From Dermatophagoides farinae (taxonomy: Eukaryota; Arthropoda; Arachnida; Sarcoptiformes; Pyroglyphidae), in contig NC_134679.1 in NCBI RefSeq assembly GCF_024713945.1, forward strand, positions 3,601,001 through 3,665,000: DNA of 64,000 nucleotides. Direction: 5' to 3'. Below, piece by piece: positions 1 to 9,185 of this stretch. Made by a program: the position numbers and the translations under genes. The notes under the pieces were generated by a model that made no database searches, was not told the origin of the DNA, and saw only the letters and a program-made list of their open reading frames with translations. How positions within the stretch are numbered: the stretch's first letter is position 1; the number at the start of each line of letters is the position of its first letter.

Positions 1-1022
1 AACAAAACTCGCAAAATCGTAATATTTCTGATGATACACACTGACATGTTTAAGAATTAAGTATCAACACATCAACATCAACATTTATGTTTATTTCATC
101 AACAACTTTATTTTTGGTAAACATTCAACTGTAAACTAATGATAATGCATAATGTATTTATAAAACAATCAATGATTCGCGAACAACATTGATTGTTGAT
201 TGATTAATTTTCTTTATGATTGATTGATTTGTGTTCGATTTATGGTGTTAAAAATGGTAAAATTTGAATATTCTATCTTTAAATGATGGGCTATAAGCTC
301 ATATAATCATCATATATTTGTTTGCTTCGACCACAATAACCATTTGCTGTATTCAATTGTATATATTTATAGATGATGTGTGTGTCTATCTCTTTTGCTT
401 ATGTGTGGAGTTTTTTTTTCTGCATGCAGTGAGGCAGTCACATGATATGATCATTCATGACTCATATGACGATAGAAAAGCAAAGCCAAACGAAGCAATT
501 GAGCCATGATGATGATATGTGTTCATCAGCATCATCATCATCATCATAGATCTAGCGACATAGGACATTCGAATTAAATCGAATTCTAAAAGTTCCAGTC
601 AGTTTTGTTTCACAAACCAAGAGTGTAACTATAGTTGTTGCAGTCCAGGCAATTATGCTTTTTTTTTGTTCAACTTTATCATCACAATAATAATTTTTAT
701 TAAACAATAATCTTCCTGTTGCCTTGATTTTAATTGTAATTATTATATTATATTAAATGTTTTGTTTTGTTTTGTTGTTTGTGCTATTTGCTTCTACTGA
801 TCTACAGATGTTTTTTTATACGAAATAATTTATTTATTTAGATGGTAATTTCCTCTTCTCCAAAATAAATCATCTTGTTTCCGAATTTGATTCGACCTTT
901 TGATTGTTATCAACAAAATATAATAAACAAATCAAAATCAAAAAATCATCTGTGTTAATATCACCACCACCCACCAATAACAATTGAGTAATTCATCTCA
1001 AATCTTATTTATTCATTCAAAA
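1..1022. other. Upstream non-coding region of the Rag GTPase gene
   Basis: This is AT-rich sequence with short ATC/GAT trinucleotide runs (about 520-548) and poly-T tracts. I see no convincing coding exon; the small open frames here are full of Ile/Phe/Cys from simple sequence and lack splice or homology support. The last 100 bases or so before the start codon at 1023 presumably hold the 5' UTR and promoter of the Rag GTPase gene, but I cannot identify a TATA box or initiator with confidence. Confidence 0.5.
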
Positions 1023-2951
1023 ATGGTAAGTATTTGACGTTTAATTAATTTCACTTTATTTATTTATAATTTGAATAGGATTCATATAGAGAAGAAAGCT
1101 ATATGGTTCCAGAATCATTCCCAAAATCGTACAATTATCCGAACGAAGAGGAGAATGATCATCACTCTCATATTCATCATATTCCCCATCATTCACATAA
1201 TGAAATGGATGTTATGCGTCATATTACCGATGATATCAAGCCGAAAATCATGATCATGGGCCCAAAGAGGTCTGTTAGTTAAATTTAAAACGCCCTATTT
1301 ACAATTTTTTTTCAATTATACTTGTTTAGAAGCGGAAAATCTTCCATACAGAAGGTGGTTTTCCATAAAATGTCACCAAACGAGACGCTATTCCTAGAGA
1401 GTACAAACAAGATCGTAAAAGATGGTAATTACATGAAAGAGTTATACATACATTCATATATTAATCATTTTACTCTTCATGTAGATATAACAAACAATTC
1501 ATTTATTTCATTCTCTATCTGGGACTTTCCTGGCCAACTTGATGATCGTGAACTTGAATTTGATAATAACTCTAGTTGTGGTGCTCTTGTATTTGTCATC
1601 GATTCACAAGTATGTATTCGTTGCTAATTGCTGTTTGTAATTTTTAATGACTAATGTTTTTTGTAGGACGATTATGGTGAAGCGCTCGTTCATCTGAATC
1701 AGATTGTCCGAAAAGCCCATCACGTTAATCCTAACATCAATTTTGAAGTGTTTATACACAAAGTGGATGGTCTATCCGACGATCATAAAATTGAAGCTCG
1801 TCAAGAAATTCATCAACGTGCCAATGAAGATTTACTCGAAAGTGGTGAAGACATTTCGCTTAGTTTTTATCTAACATCTATTTATGACCATTCGATATTC
1901 GAAGCTTTCTCGAAAGTTGTACAAAAGTTGATACCTCAAATGCCTATACTCGAAAATTTGCTAAATGTTTTTATCTCGGTAATTAATTGTCAAACAATGT
2001 TTTTGTTATACAATGCAATTTTACCTCTTCTTTTAGAATTCCGGCATCGAGAAAGCGTTCCTCTTTGATGTAGTGTCCAAAATATTTATTGCAACCGATT
2101 CATCTCCTGTCGATATGCAATCATATGAACTTTGTTGTGATATGATCGATGTTGTAATCGACATTTCTTGTATTTATGGGTAGGTTCAATTTTTTTATTA
2201 TTATTATTATTAAGATTAAGATAGAATTTATTGTTATATCGTTTGCCATGTTTTTTTTTCAAATAGAATAAACGAAGATGGTGAAGGCAGTACATTCGAT
2301 CAATGTTCGTCTTCTTCAATCCGGTTAAATTCTGGTACTGTACTTTATTTGCGTGAGGTTAACAAATTTTTAGCCTTGGTTTGCATCCTACGTGAAGAAA
2401 ATTTCACTAAACAAGGATTGATCGATTATAATTTTCAATGTTTTCGACAATCAATTCAAGATGTCTTTTTTTATCGTATTAACGAATCTCGAATGTCTCA
2501 TAACAATAACAATAGTGTTATAGAAACACCATACGGGTCATCTAACGCTCAAGGTATCGATCATGATCATCACCATCATCACCAATTGATGATAAATAAT
2601 AATCTCGAACCAGATTTGGATAGTTTGGAGAATGAAATGCTTGGTGACAAACGAACATCGACTCCAATCAATCGATTAACGCCCAGTACATCACCAGCAA
2701 CAACAGCCACGCACTTTAAACCAAGCAACACTAATCATCATCATCATCATCCAGGCCGAAAGATGGCCATCCTACCTTCGACTACAATTCCATCTTCATT
2801 GCCCAATCACCAGACTAGTATCAATAATCTGGTAACGACCACAACAACAATGAACATGGCAAGTAAATCTAATACAAACAAAATGCAACATTCACCCAAT
2901 GTTTTTACTAATTACACAACGAATGGTCCTTTGGAACGACGTTTTGTTTGA
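1023..2951 (+). CDS. RRAGC: Ras-related GTP-binding protein C/D (Rag GTPase, seven exons)
   Basis: The protein is the RagC/D subunit of the Rag heterodimer, which sits on the lysosome with Ragulator and recruits mTORC1 when amino acids are plentiful. The spliced frame is 1023-1025, 1079-1269, 1330-1424, 1485-1609, 1667-1978, 2037-2179 and 2267-2951. Every intron is GT-AG, phases agree, and the sum is 1554 nt (517 aa plus stop). Seen: P-loop GPKRSGKSS at residues 62-70, the RagC signature block [17 protein letters not shown] just after it, WDFPGQ at 109-114, and HKVD at 169-172, the Rag version of the G4 motif. The C-terminal roadblock-type domain (about 243-361) includes [19 protein letters not shown]. 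Residues about 362-517 are a His/Asn/Thr-rich low-complexity tail, longer than the short tail of vertebrate RagC. Exon 1 codes only for the initiator Met. Family assignment is very secure; RagC and RagD are not separated, as arthropods usually have one. Confidence 0.95.
1026..1078 (+). other. Intron 1 of the Rag GTPase gene, directly after the ATG
   Basis: The start codon is followed at once by a strong donor (ATG|GTAAGT), and the acceptor is AATAG|GAT. The intron is only 53 nt, in line with the other introns of this gene (about 57-87 nt). Splicing gives M-D-S-Y-R-E-E as the N-terminus. Without it, reading through from the ATG meets a stop (TGA) within a few codons. Confidence 0.8.
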
Positions 2952-3192
2952 ATGATGATATTCGATTTACGTTTGGTATCCTTCGAGAGCTTATGCTAAA
3001 TGTTTATGTTCAAAGTCCACAAACATAAGCATCTTGTTTTTCAAATTTTTTCAAATTTATCATTGTTTTTTATATATGGCAAGATGTGAAAATGAATTAC
3101 ATCCACCCCCATACACACACAACACGCTACAAAATGATTCCATTTTAAATTGATCAAAAGATCGATGAATTTAATAATTATAAATAATTTGA

Positions 3193-3198
3193 AATAAA
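3193..3198 (+). terminator. Poly(A) signal AATAAA of the Rag GTPase gene
   Basis: A canonical AATAAA lies about 240 bp past the stop codon and is followed by a T-rich stretch. It is the best candidate for 3'-end formation of the plus-strand transcript. Confidence 0.55.
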
Positions 3199-3222
3199 AT
3201 TGTTTTAATTTTTTGTTGATAT

Positions 3223-3228
3223 TTTATT
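3223..3228 (-). terminator. Poly(A) signal AATAAA of STK11IP
   Basis: On the minus strand, AATAAA occurs only about 10 nt after the STK11IP stop codon. If used, it gives a 3' UTR of a few tens of bases that reaches into the RagC 3' end. Confidence 0.45.
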
Positions 3229-3237
3229 TTTTGTCAA

Positions 3238-6200
3238 TCAATTTAATTCATCGTTAAATCTATATTTAGACAAAGTAAGTGCGACACCGAAATTTGTTTC
3301 CCATGCCGAACAAATTAAACGACAAGTTTGTATAAGACTTTGTTGATTAAGAAATGTCAATTTATATTCATAAATGATAAGTTGATTGTTATTGGTCAAT
3401 GTTGATGATGATAAAGAGGCCGTTTTATTGTTGGCCAAAGATGGCGGTAAGCAGATGGTGGCTGTAGATTCATCGTCTTCACGAAAACGCATCACTAGTA
3501 ATGATTTTGATTTATCAACGTAAATGTTGGGCAACAGGTTATTAATGGATTCTTTAAACAACGTTTTAATTTCGATATGATCATTGAAATCTTTTTTGCA
3601 TTGGTCTTTCAATGTTTTCGAAATTGATTGCTCATTTGAAGATGCTTTTTTGATAGTCGATGCTATTTTGGGCAACGAACAAAACATTTCGAATATGATC
3701 AGATGATCATTTGCTATTATTAGACCAATATTTTCATTGATTGTAAATACATTATTGAATGATGATGGTGAAGATGAAGATGCAGTAATCGTGGATGTCG
3801 AAGCGTTCTGTAGAAATCGAAATGATTGAAGAAAAAACATCCGATAAGATCGATCATTTTTAATGTCATCATTTTGGAATGCTTGAGATGGTTGTGGTTC
3901 GCCATGGTGTAGCAATGATCGACAAGTCTCATCGAAATCCACTTTCAAACAATCGACATTGTCATCTTTATCGTTATTTTCAATTAGTTTATTTTTCACT
4001 TTGATCAATCCATTCATATTGCCGACTAGATCAGATTTGGAATGATTGCGAATGCAAATTTTTTGAAATTCAAATAATAGTTCGAGGAATGCTTTGCCAA
4101 CAGTATCATCGCCGAATATTATAAATTCTAATAGATAATTTGGTTGTTGACGATTGATGCGTTTATTTTTAGCCAATAGTTTCTTCTGCGAATTGCTAAG
4201 TTTATATTCGATCCAATAGCCAAGATTTTTAATTGGCCAAGGTAGATGACAAATATGAAGCGAACTTAATCGTTTCGATCTTGGCGCCAACGGAACGTAG
4301 AAAATCAAACATATTAGATCGTGTTTCTTTTCTTCGGATGTGGATCGGAAACTAGATGATGATAGATTTTTTCTTAGTGATAATGGCTCCTTAAGTGGTA
4401 TTTCCTTGTTCGGAATCGATTGCTGCACAGCTAGATGATCGAACAAGAAAAAAAAGTTTGACGTAAGAACAGCAAGAGCCGGTTTAAATGAATTTTGTTG
4501 AAAATCGAAACAATAACAATAGAATAGGACTTCTACAGATTCCGACTTGAGCGATTCATCGCCAATCTTTTCATACAAATAGATTTCGATATGTAATTTA
4601 AGATAATGATCAATGTTGTAGCGGAAAAAGTTTTCGTCCAACTTAAGAAGGTCATTATTATCGTTCAAATCAGAAGAATCGTTACGAATGGAAGTGTTTT
4701 GTTGTGGATAATCGACTAACAGTGATTGTAATTGAACATCTTTATAAGCTGAACTTTCATCTTTGATGATCAAATCTGAGCCACATTTAGTACAATCAGT
4801 TATGATACGATGCGTTCGATTACCACATCGTAAACACATATAAAACCAAGGTGCATCTGCTGTTTTCTTATTTCCACTTGTTTTAGCTTGATCGATACCA
4901 CCGCCATCCTTATTTCCAAAAGATGATTGATATTGTTTTCGATAATCAATTAATTTGGAAAGAAACATTTCGACAAAATTCTTATAAGATTTTTCATCCA
5001 AAAAACGATATATACGTTCTTTTTTCGATACAACACAAGTGTCAAAATATAATTTGATTGCTGTATTTACATTTAGACATTCATATTTTTCCAATACTTT
5101 TAGATCAAGTGTTTGTAAAACTTTGCCTGATGTACAATCTTTTTCGTAGATTAATCCATCATGTGGTCTGATACGAATAAAATAATAATCAATATCCGGA
5201 TTTGGAGTTTCTAGAATTGATTCGAATTCAGAAAGGCTTTGATAAATTTCGACCAAGAACACTGTGTTCTCTTCCTCTGTATCTTCGCTTGCCCATTCAG
5301 AAGTGCTATTCAAAAACTGATGTGGTTCAGGTGAGATAGATTTTTTTGCCATGTTTTCGATGGTTTCATTTGGTTTGTCAACAATAGTTTTTTCAGAATC
5401 ATCTTCTAATTGTTCCTCCTGTTCTACATAAACTTCAAACAACTTTGAGCTACTTTCGTTTCGATTTGGAATACTGCTATAACTTCCAGTATATCCACCA
5501 AAAAAATAATTCTTTATAGCTGTCTCATTTCGTTTTTCATTTCTAGTAACAGATGTGGATGATAAAATGATGGGTGACACATCAGTTAAACTGTTAAAAG
5601 CTTCAATAGCTTCATCTTCATCATCGTCACTGATTACAATAAACCGTTCTTTGGATGGTTTACTTCTTTTCATTTTTCGAATATTTGCATTTTGATTAGT
5701 TGTATTTGATAACTGATCGGCTGCATAATCGTTGGATAATCGTATTGTTTGATCAACAATGTTTGATATAACTGGTAACGGTTGCAATGTTTCGCTAGTC
5801 TTGTTTCTGCTTACTCGTTTACCATTGAAACGGACCAATCGACAAAGGACACTTTGACATTTCGATTTAATCCAATGATCACAGCAAATGGGATTCTTTT
5901 CAATCCATAGTGTCTTTAATGTTGATGAAAGATAGACCATTTCGGAAAGAAATTTTCTAGTATTGGTAATACTATTCTCAGAAACATCGAGGTAATCTAA
6001 CGAAGTGAAATTTCTGAGACCAAAAATTGAATCAATAAGATTGCCACGAAGGGATAGATATACCAACGATGATAAAGTGTTACTATTTAGTTTCGGCAAT
6101 TCTCTTAAAGAGTTATAGTCTAAACACAATTTAGTGATTGTCCCGGATGATGAATAATTGGCCAAGTTGTTAAAATGGGATATCCTATTACAGCGAAGAT

Positions 6201-6852
6201 CCAACGTTACGATTGAATTGGGTATAGTTGATGCATTCATTACAGTAATGTTGCTACGAGATATACAGAGGTAAGTTAGTGAAGGCCATGAACCGAACTT
6301 GTCCCAAAAAAGTTCGTCAATTCTGAATGGTTTGAAATTATCCCTTTTTGAATCAATACTTTCATGCTGACGATATAATTGCCACAGTGAATATGTTGAT
6401 TCACTGAGCGATTCATAATTTCCACGTATCCATATCAAGGATCGCAGATTTTGTCTCAATTTTTCCGTTCCGACCAATTGATGAAACGGAATCCTAATCA
6501 ATTCGAGTGCTTGACAAGACTCAAACAATGATACATCGATCAATCCTCTAAATGACTTGTTCGACGGATAAACAATTTTGATACAAGGACATTCACGAGC
6601 TAATGAGAGGATAAAATCATCACCACATGAAGCTAATGGACATTTGTTACTGGGCGTTATGATTTCATCATCTTGTTCTTGTTGATGGTTGACAATTTTT
6701 TGTGGTACACGCAACAACAACAATAAACCGTCGATGCAAAGTTGACATTTTCCTTGGCGTAAATTTTTTGCTTGTAATCGACATTCTTGGCTAAAAATGG
6801 CCAATGAATGAGGGAAAAGATACGATGATGATGATGATGATGATGATGACAT
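3238..6852 (-). CDS. STK11IP: Serine/threonine-protein kinase 11-interacting protein (STK11IP / LIP1), intronless
   Basis: The family binds the tumour-suppressor kinase LKB1 (STK11) and has been reported on lysosomes as an mTORC1 substrate that affects autophagy and acidification. This reading frame is 1204 aa with no intron; the human protein is about 1090. Seen: poly-Ser at residues 2-10, then leucine-rich repeats from about 190 to 325 (units such as VTLDLRCNRISHF, LVYLSLRGNLIDSI and LDYLDVSENSI), capped by LWIEKNPICC. An acidic low-complexity linker (ISDDDEDEAIEAF) follows near 409. A four-cysteine zinc ribbon sits at C673-x2-C676-x10-C687-x2-C690, ending CTKCGSD, as in vertebrate STK11IP (CLRCG...CPNCGSD). 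The C-terminal third (about 750-1204) is PH-like beta-rich sequence with a final motif around CSAWETNFGVALT. The LRR plus ribbon plus C-terminal architecture fits STK11IP; nischarin is the nearest alternative, but no PX domain is present. The start lies inside a trinucleotide repeat, so its length may vary. Confidence 0.85.
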   Translation of the reverse strand: MSSSSSSSSSYLFPHSLAIFSQECRLQAKNLRQGKCQLCIDGLLLLLRVPQKIVNHQQEQDDEIITPSNKCPLASCGDDFILSLARECPCIKIVYPSNKSFRGLIDVSLFESCQALELIRIPFHQLVGTEKLRQNLRSLIWIRGNYESLSESTYSLWQLYRQHESIDSKRDNFKPFRIDELFWDKFGSWPSLTYLCISRSNITVMNASTIPNSIVTLDLRCNRISHFNNLANYSSSGTITKLCLDYNSLRELPKLNSNTLSSLVYLSLRGNLIDSIFGLRNFTSLDYLDVSENSITNTRKFLSEMVYLSSTLKTLWIEKNPICCDHWIKSKCQSVLCRLVRFNGKRVSRNKTSETLQPLPVISNIVDQTIRLSNDYAADQLSNTTNQNANIRKMKRSKPSKERFIVISDDDEDEAIEAFNSLTDVSPIILSSTSVTRNEKRNETAIKNYFFGGYTGSYSSIPNRNESSSKLFEVYVEQEEQLEDDSEKTIVDKPNETIENMAKKSISPEPHQFLNSTSEWASEDTEEENTVFLVEIYQSLSEFESILETPNPDIDYYFIRIRPHDGLIYEKDCTSGKVLQTLDLKVLEKYECLNVNTAIKLYFDTCVVSKKERIYRFLDEKSYKNFVEMFLSKLIDYRKQYQSSFGNKDGGGIDQAKTSGNKKTADAPWFYMCLRCGNRTHRIITDCTKCGSDLIIKDESSAYKDVQLQSLLVDYPQQNTSIRNDSSDLNDNNDLLKLDENFFRYNIDHYLKLHIEIYLYEKIGDESLKSESVEVLFYCYCFDFQQNSFKPALAVLTSNFFFLFDHLAVQQSIPNKEIPLKEPLSLRKNLSSSSFRSTSEEKKHDLICLIFYVPLAPRSKRLSSLHICHLPWPIKNLGYWIEYKLSNSQKKLLAKNKRINRQQPNYLLEFIIFGDDTVGKAFLELLFEFQKICIRNHSKSDLVGNMNGLIKVKNKLIENNDKDDNVDCLKVDFDETCRSLLHHGEPQPSQAFQNDDIKNDRSYRMFFLQSFRFLQNASTSTITASSSSPSSFNNVFTINENIGLIIANDHLIIFEMFCSLPKIASTIKKASSNEQSISKTLKDQCKKDFNDHIEIKTLFKESINNLLPNIYVDKSKSLLVMRFREDDESTATICLPPSLANNKTASLSSSTLTNNNQLIIYEYKLTFLNQQSLIQTCRLICSAWETNFGVALTLSKYRFNDELN
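6824..6850 (-). repeat. GAT/ATC trinucleotide repeat coding for N-terminal poly-Ser
   Basis: A run of GAT units on the plus strand reads as TCA serine codons 2-10 of STK11IP on the minus strand. It directly follows the start codon, so repeat slippage would change only the length of the poly-Ser N-terminus. Confidence 0.75.
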
Positions 6853-7416
6853 GGCAATTACATCAAAACAACGATCATGGACGGATAAATGGGGTATGAA
6901 TTTGTTTATTTGAGGCGTAAATAATCATTTCACATTAGATCATATATTTTATTTATTACATTGGTTTGAATCACATGTTTATATTTAGATGTTGTCTTTG
7001 ATCACAGATATAGTACCTATCAATCAATCAATTCATAATTATAATCGATGATGATATGAAACATAAACACATTCCAACATAGTCAAAAACGAATTCAGAT
7101 ACTTTGGATTCTAAACAAGAAATAAACAAACAATTTCTTGCCTTAGTCACAATGTTGAACCTGTGCCTAATCGTGGCAAATGGTGCTAGTAGCATTCATC
7201 ACAATTAACAGAATGGCCAAACCACAGTTTCCATACACATTGATTGTTATGCTGTTGTTATGCTATAGCCAATAGTCAAACGTTTGTCACCAAATTCAAA
7301 TCGAATTTTTTCCATTATTGATCCAACAATATTTCAAATTTCAAACAGTTTTCAATATAAAATAGCCCGATGAATATGGGCATGATAATGTTGTTATTCG
7401 AATACGTCGAACTAAT
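6853..7416. promoter_or_regulatory. Shared divergent promoter region of STK11IP and PRC1
   Basis: The 564 bp between two head-to-head start codons contains no credible gene. It must carry both promoters and 5' UTRs, or be a bidirectional promoter. The sequence is AT-rich and less dominated by simple repeats than the later part of the window. I cannot point to a specific TATA or initiator element. Confidence 0.6.
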
Positions 7417-9144
7417 ATGTCTAGCATCGAATCGATTCAAAGAAGTCTTAGTGCTAGTTTTTCTGAACAATTTTTGGATACGAACGAAAATCAATGTGAT
7501 GATCAAGCATTTGTCCCGGAACCAATGAATACAAATGATGAAACAATCATTACGGATTCAAATATACATTATGACAATGATGAATGTTGGCGAAAAATGT
7601 CCGAAGAGTTCCTTCATCATTTTCGACGTCAAGCAAAACGGTTGTATAAAATTTGTTCCAAAATGACCAGATCAAGCAAATGTCGAGAGGAAACAATGCG
7701 AGAATTTAGCCAAAAATTGTTACATGAAATGGAATCGTTTGTAAAACGTAAGAAATCGATCTATGAATCACGTTTGGAAGAAATCGATTCATTGAAAAGA
7801 GAAATTGAAACCATTTTGAGCCAAGTGATTTTATTTATGCCTGAATCAAGACTGCGAAAATATCTCCGAATATCGATTGGATCGACATTTGATCACGAAG
7901 AAGAATCAAGCATTGAAGATCGGTTGGACGAATTGAAAAGAATGCAACAATCATTAATCGAATGTCGAGATAAACACGTGTCTAAGGTGATTGACTCGCA
8001 GGAAAAGTTACGGCAGTTGATCAAAATATTGGGCATCGATTCCTATGATAGTAATGATTATACTCGTTTTTTGTCAACTCATTTGTTAGATATCGAAGAA
8101 CTAAAATTACTTCGTAATGAATTAGCCAATCTTCATATATTGATGCATCAACGACAACTTCTTTGCAGTCAAATGGCTAAACAGATTTGTTTTATAGTTG
8201 GCCTAGTACCGTTGCCCAGATTTAAAAACGAACCATTTTTGATCGATCATCTTGATTTCAATAAAAATCCAATTGAAGATTATTGTATCGGGCGTCATTT
8301 TATCTATTCCGAGGAAAATATCACAATTTTAAAAGATTATCTGAATCAATGTCAAGTCGAATTTAAAAATAGTTGGCAATCAATTCAATCTAAATTCGAA
8401 CAGCTCGATCAAATGTATTCACTATTTGATTTGGAATGTCCAGATAATGATGCGTTTAATTTGGTTAAAGCTATATTAAACCAATACGATCTTTATCAAA
8501 AAGAGCATCAAGATAAAAAAGATCTTACCGGATTTTTATTTGAAAATTACAGTTCATTCCCATTTTTTGCAGCTATCAATGACTTAGCTTGTATCCAAAA
8601 ACAATTAGATGATGATTATAACCATTATGAACAAATGAAATCATCAAGAATGGAAGAAATAATTGAACTTGTAAGAAAACATTTTGTTACTCTTTCAGCC
8701 AAATGTATGATTGATTTCGAAAGTCTTATCGAATCGGATGACCGATATAGGCAATTGTTCCAGAAATCGGACAACTATAATGCTCAATTGCTTGAAGAAC
8801 ATGAAGCGGAATTGGCTCAATTGAAACGATATTATAATGAATATGAGAAATTTTTCATGCTCATCACACAATATCAAAAATTAAAGGAAGAAATAATCGA
8901 ATGTGAACAAAAATCTCGAGATGTATATAAGACAAAAAATCGTGGCGGAATCATGTTGCAGATATCGAATAAAAAACGAAGCACCCAGAAACGATTGATG
9001 CACCTACAAGAACAAATACGAAAATGGTACATTGAATATTGTAATCAACAACAACAACAACAACAACAGCTAGAGAATAATGACTCAAAAATTCCATTCG
9101 ATTATTATGGTGTTCAAATCGAAGATATCATCAATAAAATATAA
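7417..9144 (+). CDS. PRC1: Protein regulator of cytokinesis 1-like (PRC1/MAP65/Ase1 family), intronless
   Basis: Proteins of this family are homodimers that cross-link antiparallel microtubules in the anaphase spindle midzone and, with kinesin partners, organise the cytokinetic apparatus. This one is 575 aa, near the usual 600-700, in a single uninterrupted exon. Most of it is charged helical/coiled-coil sequence: the N-terminal half (about 50-250) fits the dimerising rod, and the centre carries the segment ILKDYLNQCQVEFKNSWQ. The most conserved family element, NRGG in the spectrin-like microtubule-binding domain, is at about 508-511 (VYKTKNRGGIMLQ) and is followed by the usual basic helix (KKRSTQKRLMHLQ) and an aromatic WY pair. 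A CAA tract makes Gln 544-551 in a short C-terminal tail, so the long basic tail of vertebrate PRC1 seems to be missing. Overall identity to vertebrates looks low; the NRGG block carries the call. Confidence 0.8.
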   Translation: MSSIESIQRSLSASFSEQFLDTNENQCDDQAFVPEPMNTNDETIITDSNIHYDNDECWRKMSEEFLHHFRRQAKRLYKICSKMTRSSKCREETMREFSQKLLHEMESFVKRKKSIYESRLEEIDSLKREIETILSQVILFMPESRLRKYLRISIGSTFDHEEESSIEDRLDELKRMQQSLIECRDKHVSKVIDSQEKLRQLIKILGIDSYDSNDYTRFLSTHLLDIEELKLLRNELANLHILMHQRQLLCSQMAKQICFIVGLVPLPRFKNEPFLIDHLDFNKNPIEDYCIGRHFIYSEENITILKDYLNQCQVEFKNSWQSIQSKFEQLDQMYSLFDLECPDNDAFNLVKAILNQYDLYQKEHQDKKDLTGFLFENYSSFPFFAAINDLACIQKQLDDDYNHYEQMKSSRMEEIIELVRKHFVTLSAKCMIDFESLIESDDRYRQLFQKSDNYNAQLLEEHEAELAQLKRYYNEYEKFFMLITQYQKLKEEIIECEQKSRDVYKTKNRGGIMLQISNKKRSTQKRLMHLQEQIRKWYIEYCNQQQQQQQQLENNDSKIPFDYYGVQIEDIINKI

Positions 9145-9175
9145 AATAATTAACTTTATGAACTTTTTTTTGATA

Positions 9176-9185
9176 AATAAATAAA
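9176..9185 (+). terminator. Overlapping poly(A) signals AATAAATAAA after PRC1
   Basis: Two overlapping AATAAA hexamers begin 32 nt after the PRC1 stop codon. They imply a short 3' UTR. Confidence 0.5.

Larger units (their letters stand above)
2952..3237. other. Tail-to-tail 3' intergenic region
   Basis: The 286-bp gap between the stop codons of the convergent Rag GTPase and STK11IP genes contains no reading frame of note. It holds a poly(A) signal for each direction, 30 bp apart, so the two 3' ends probably overlap. Confidence 0.7.
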
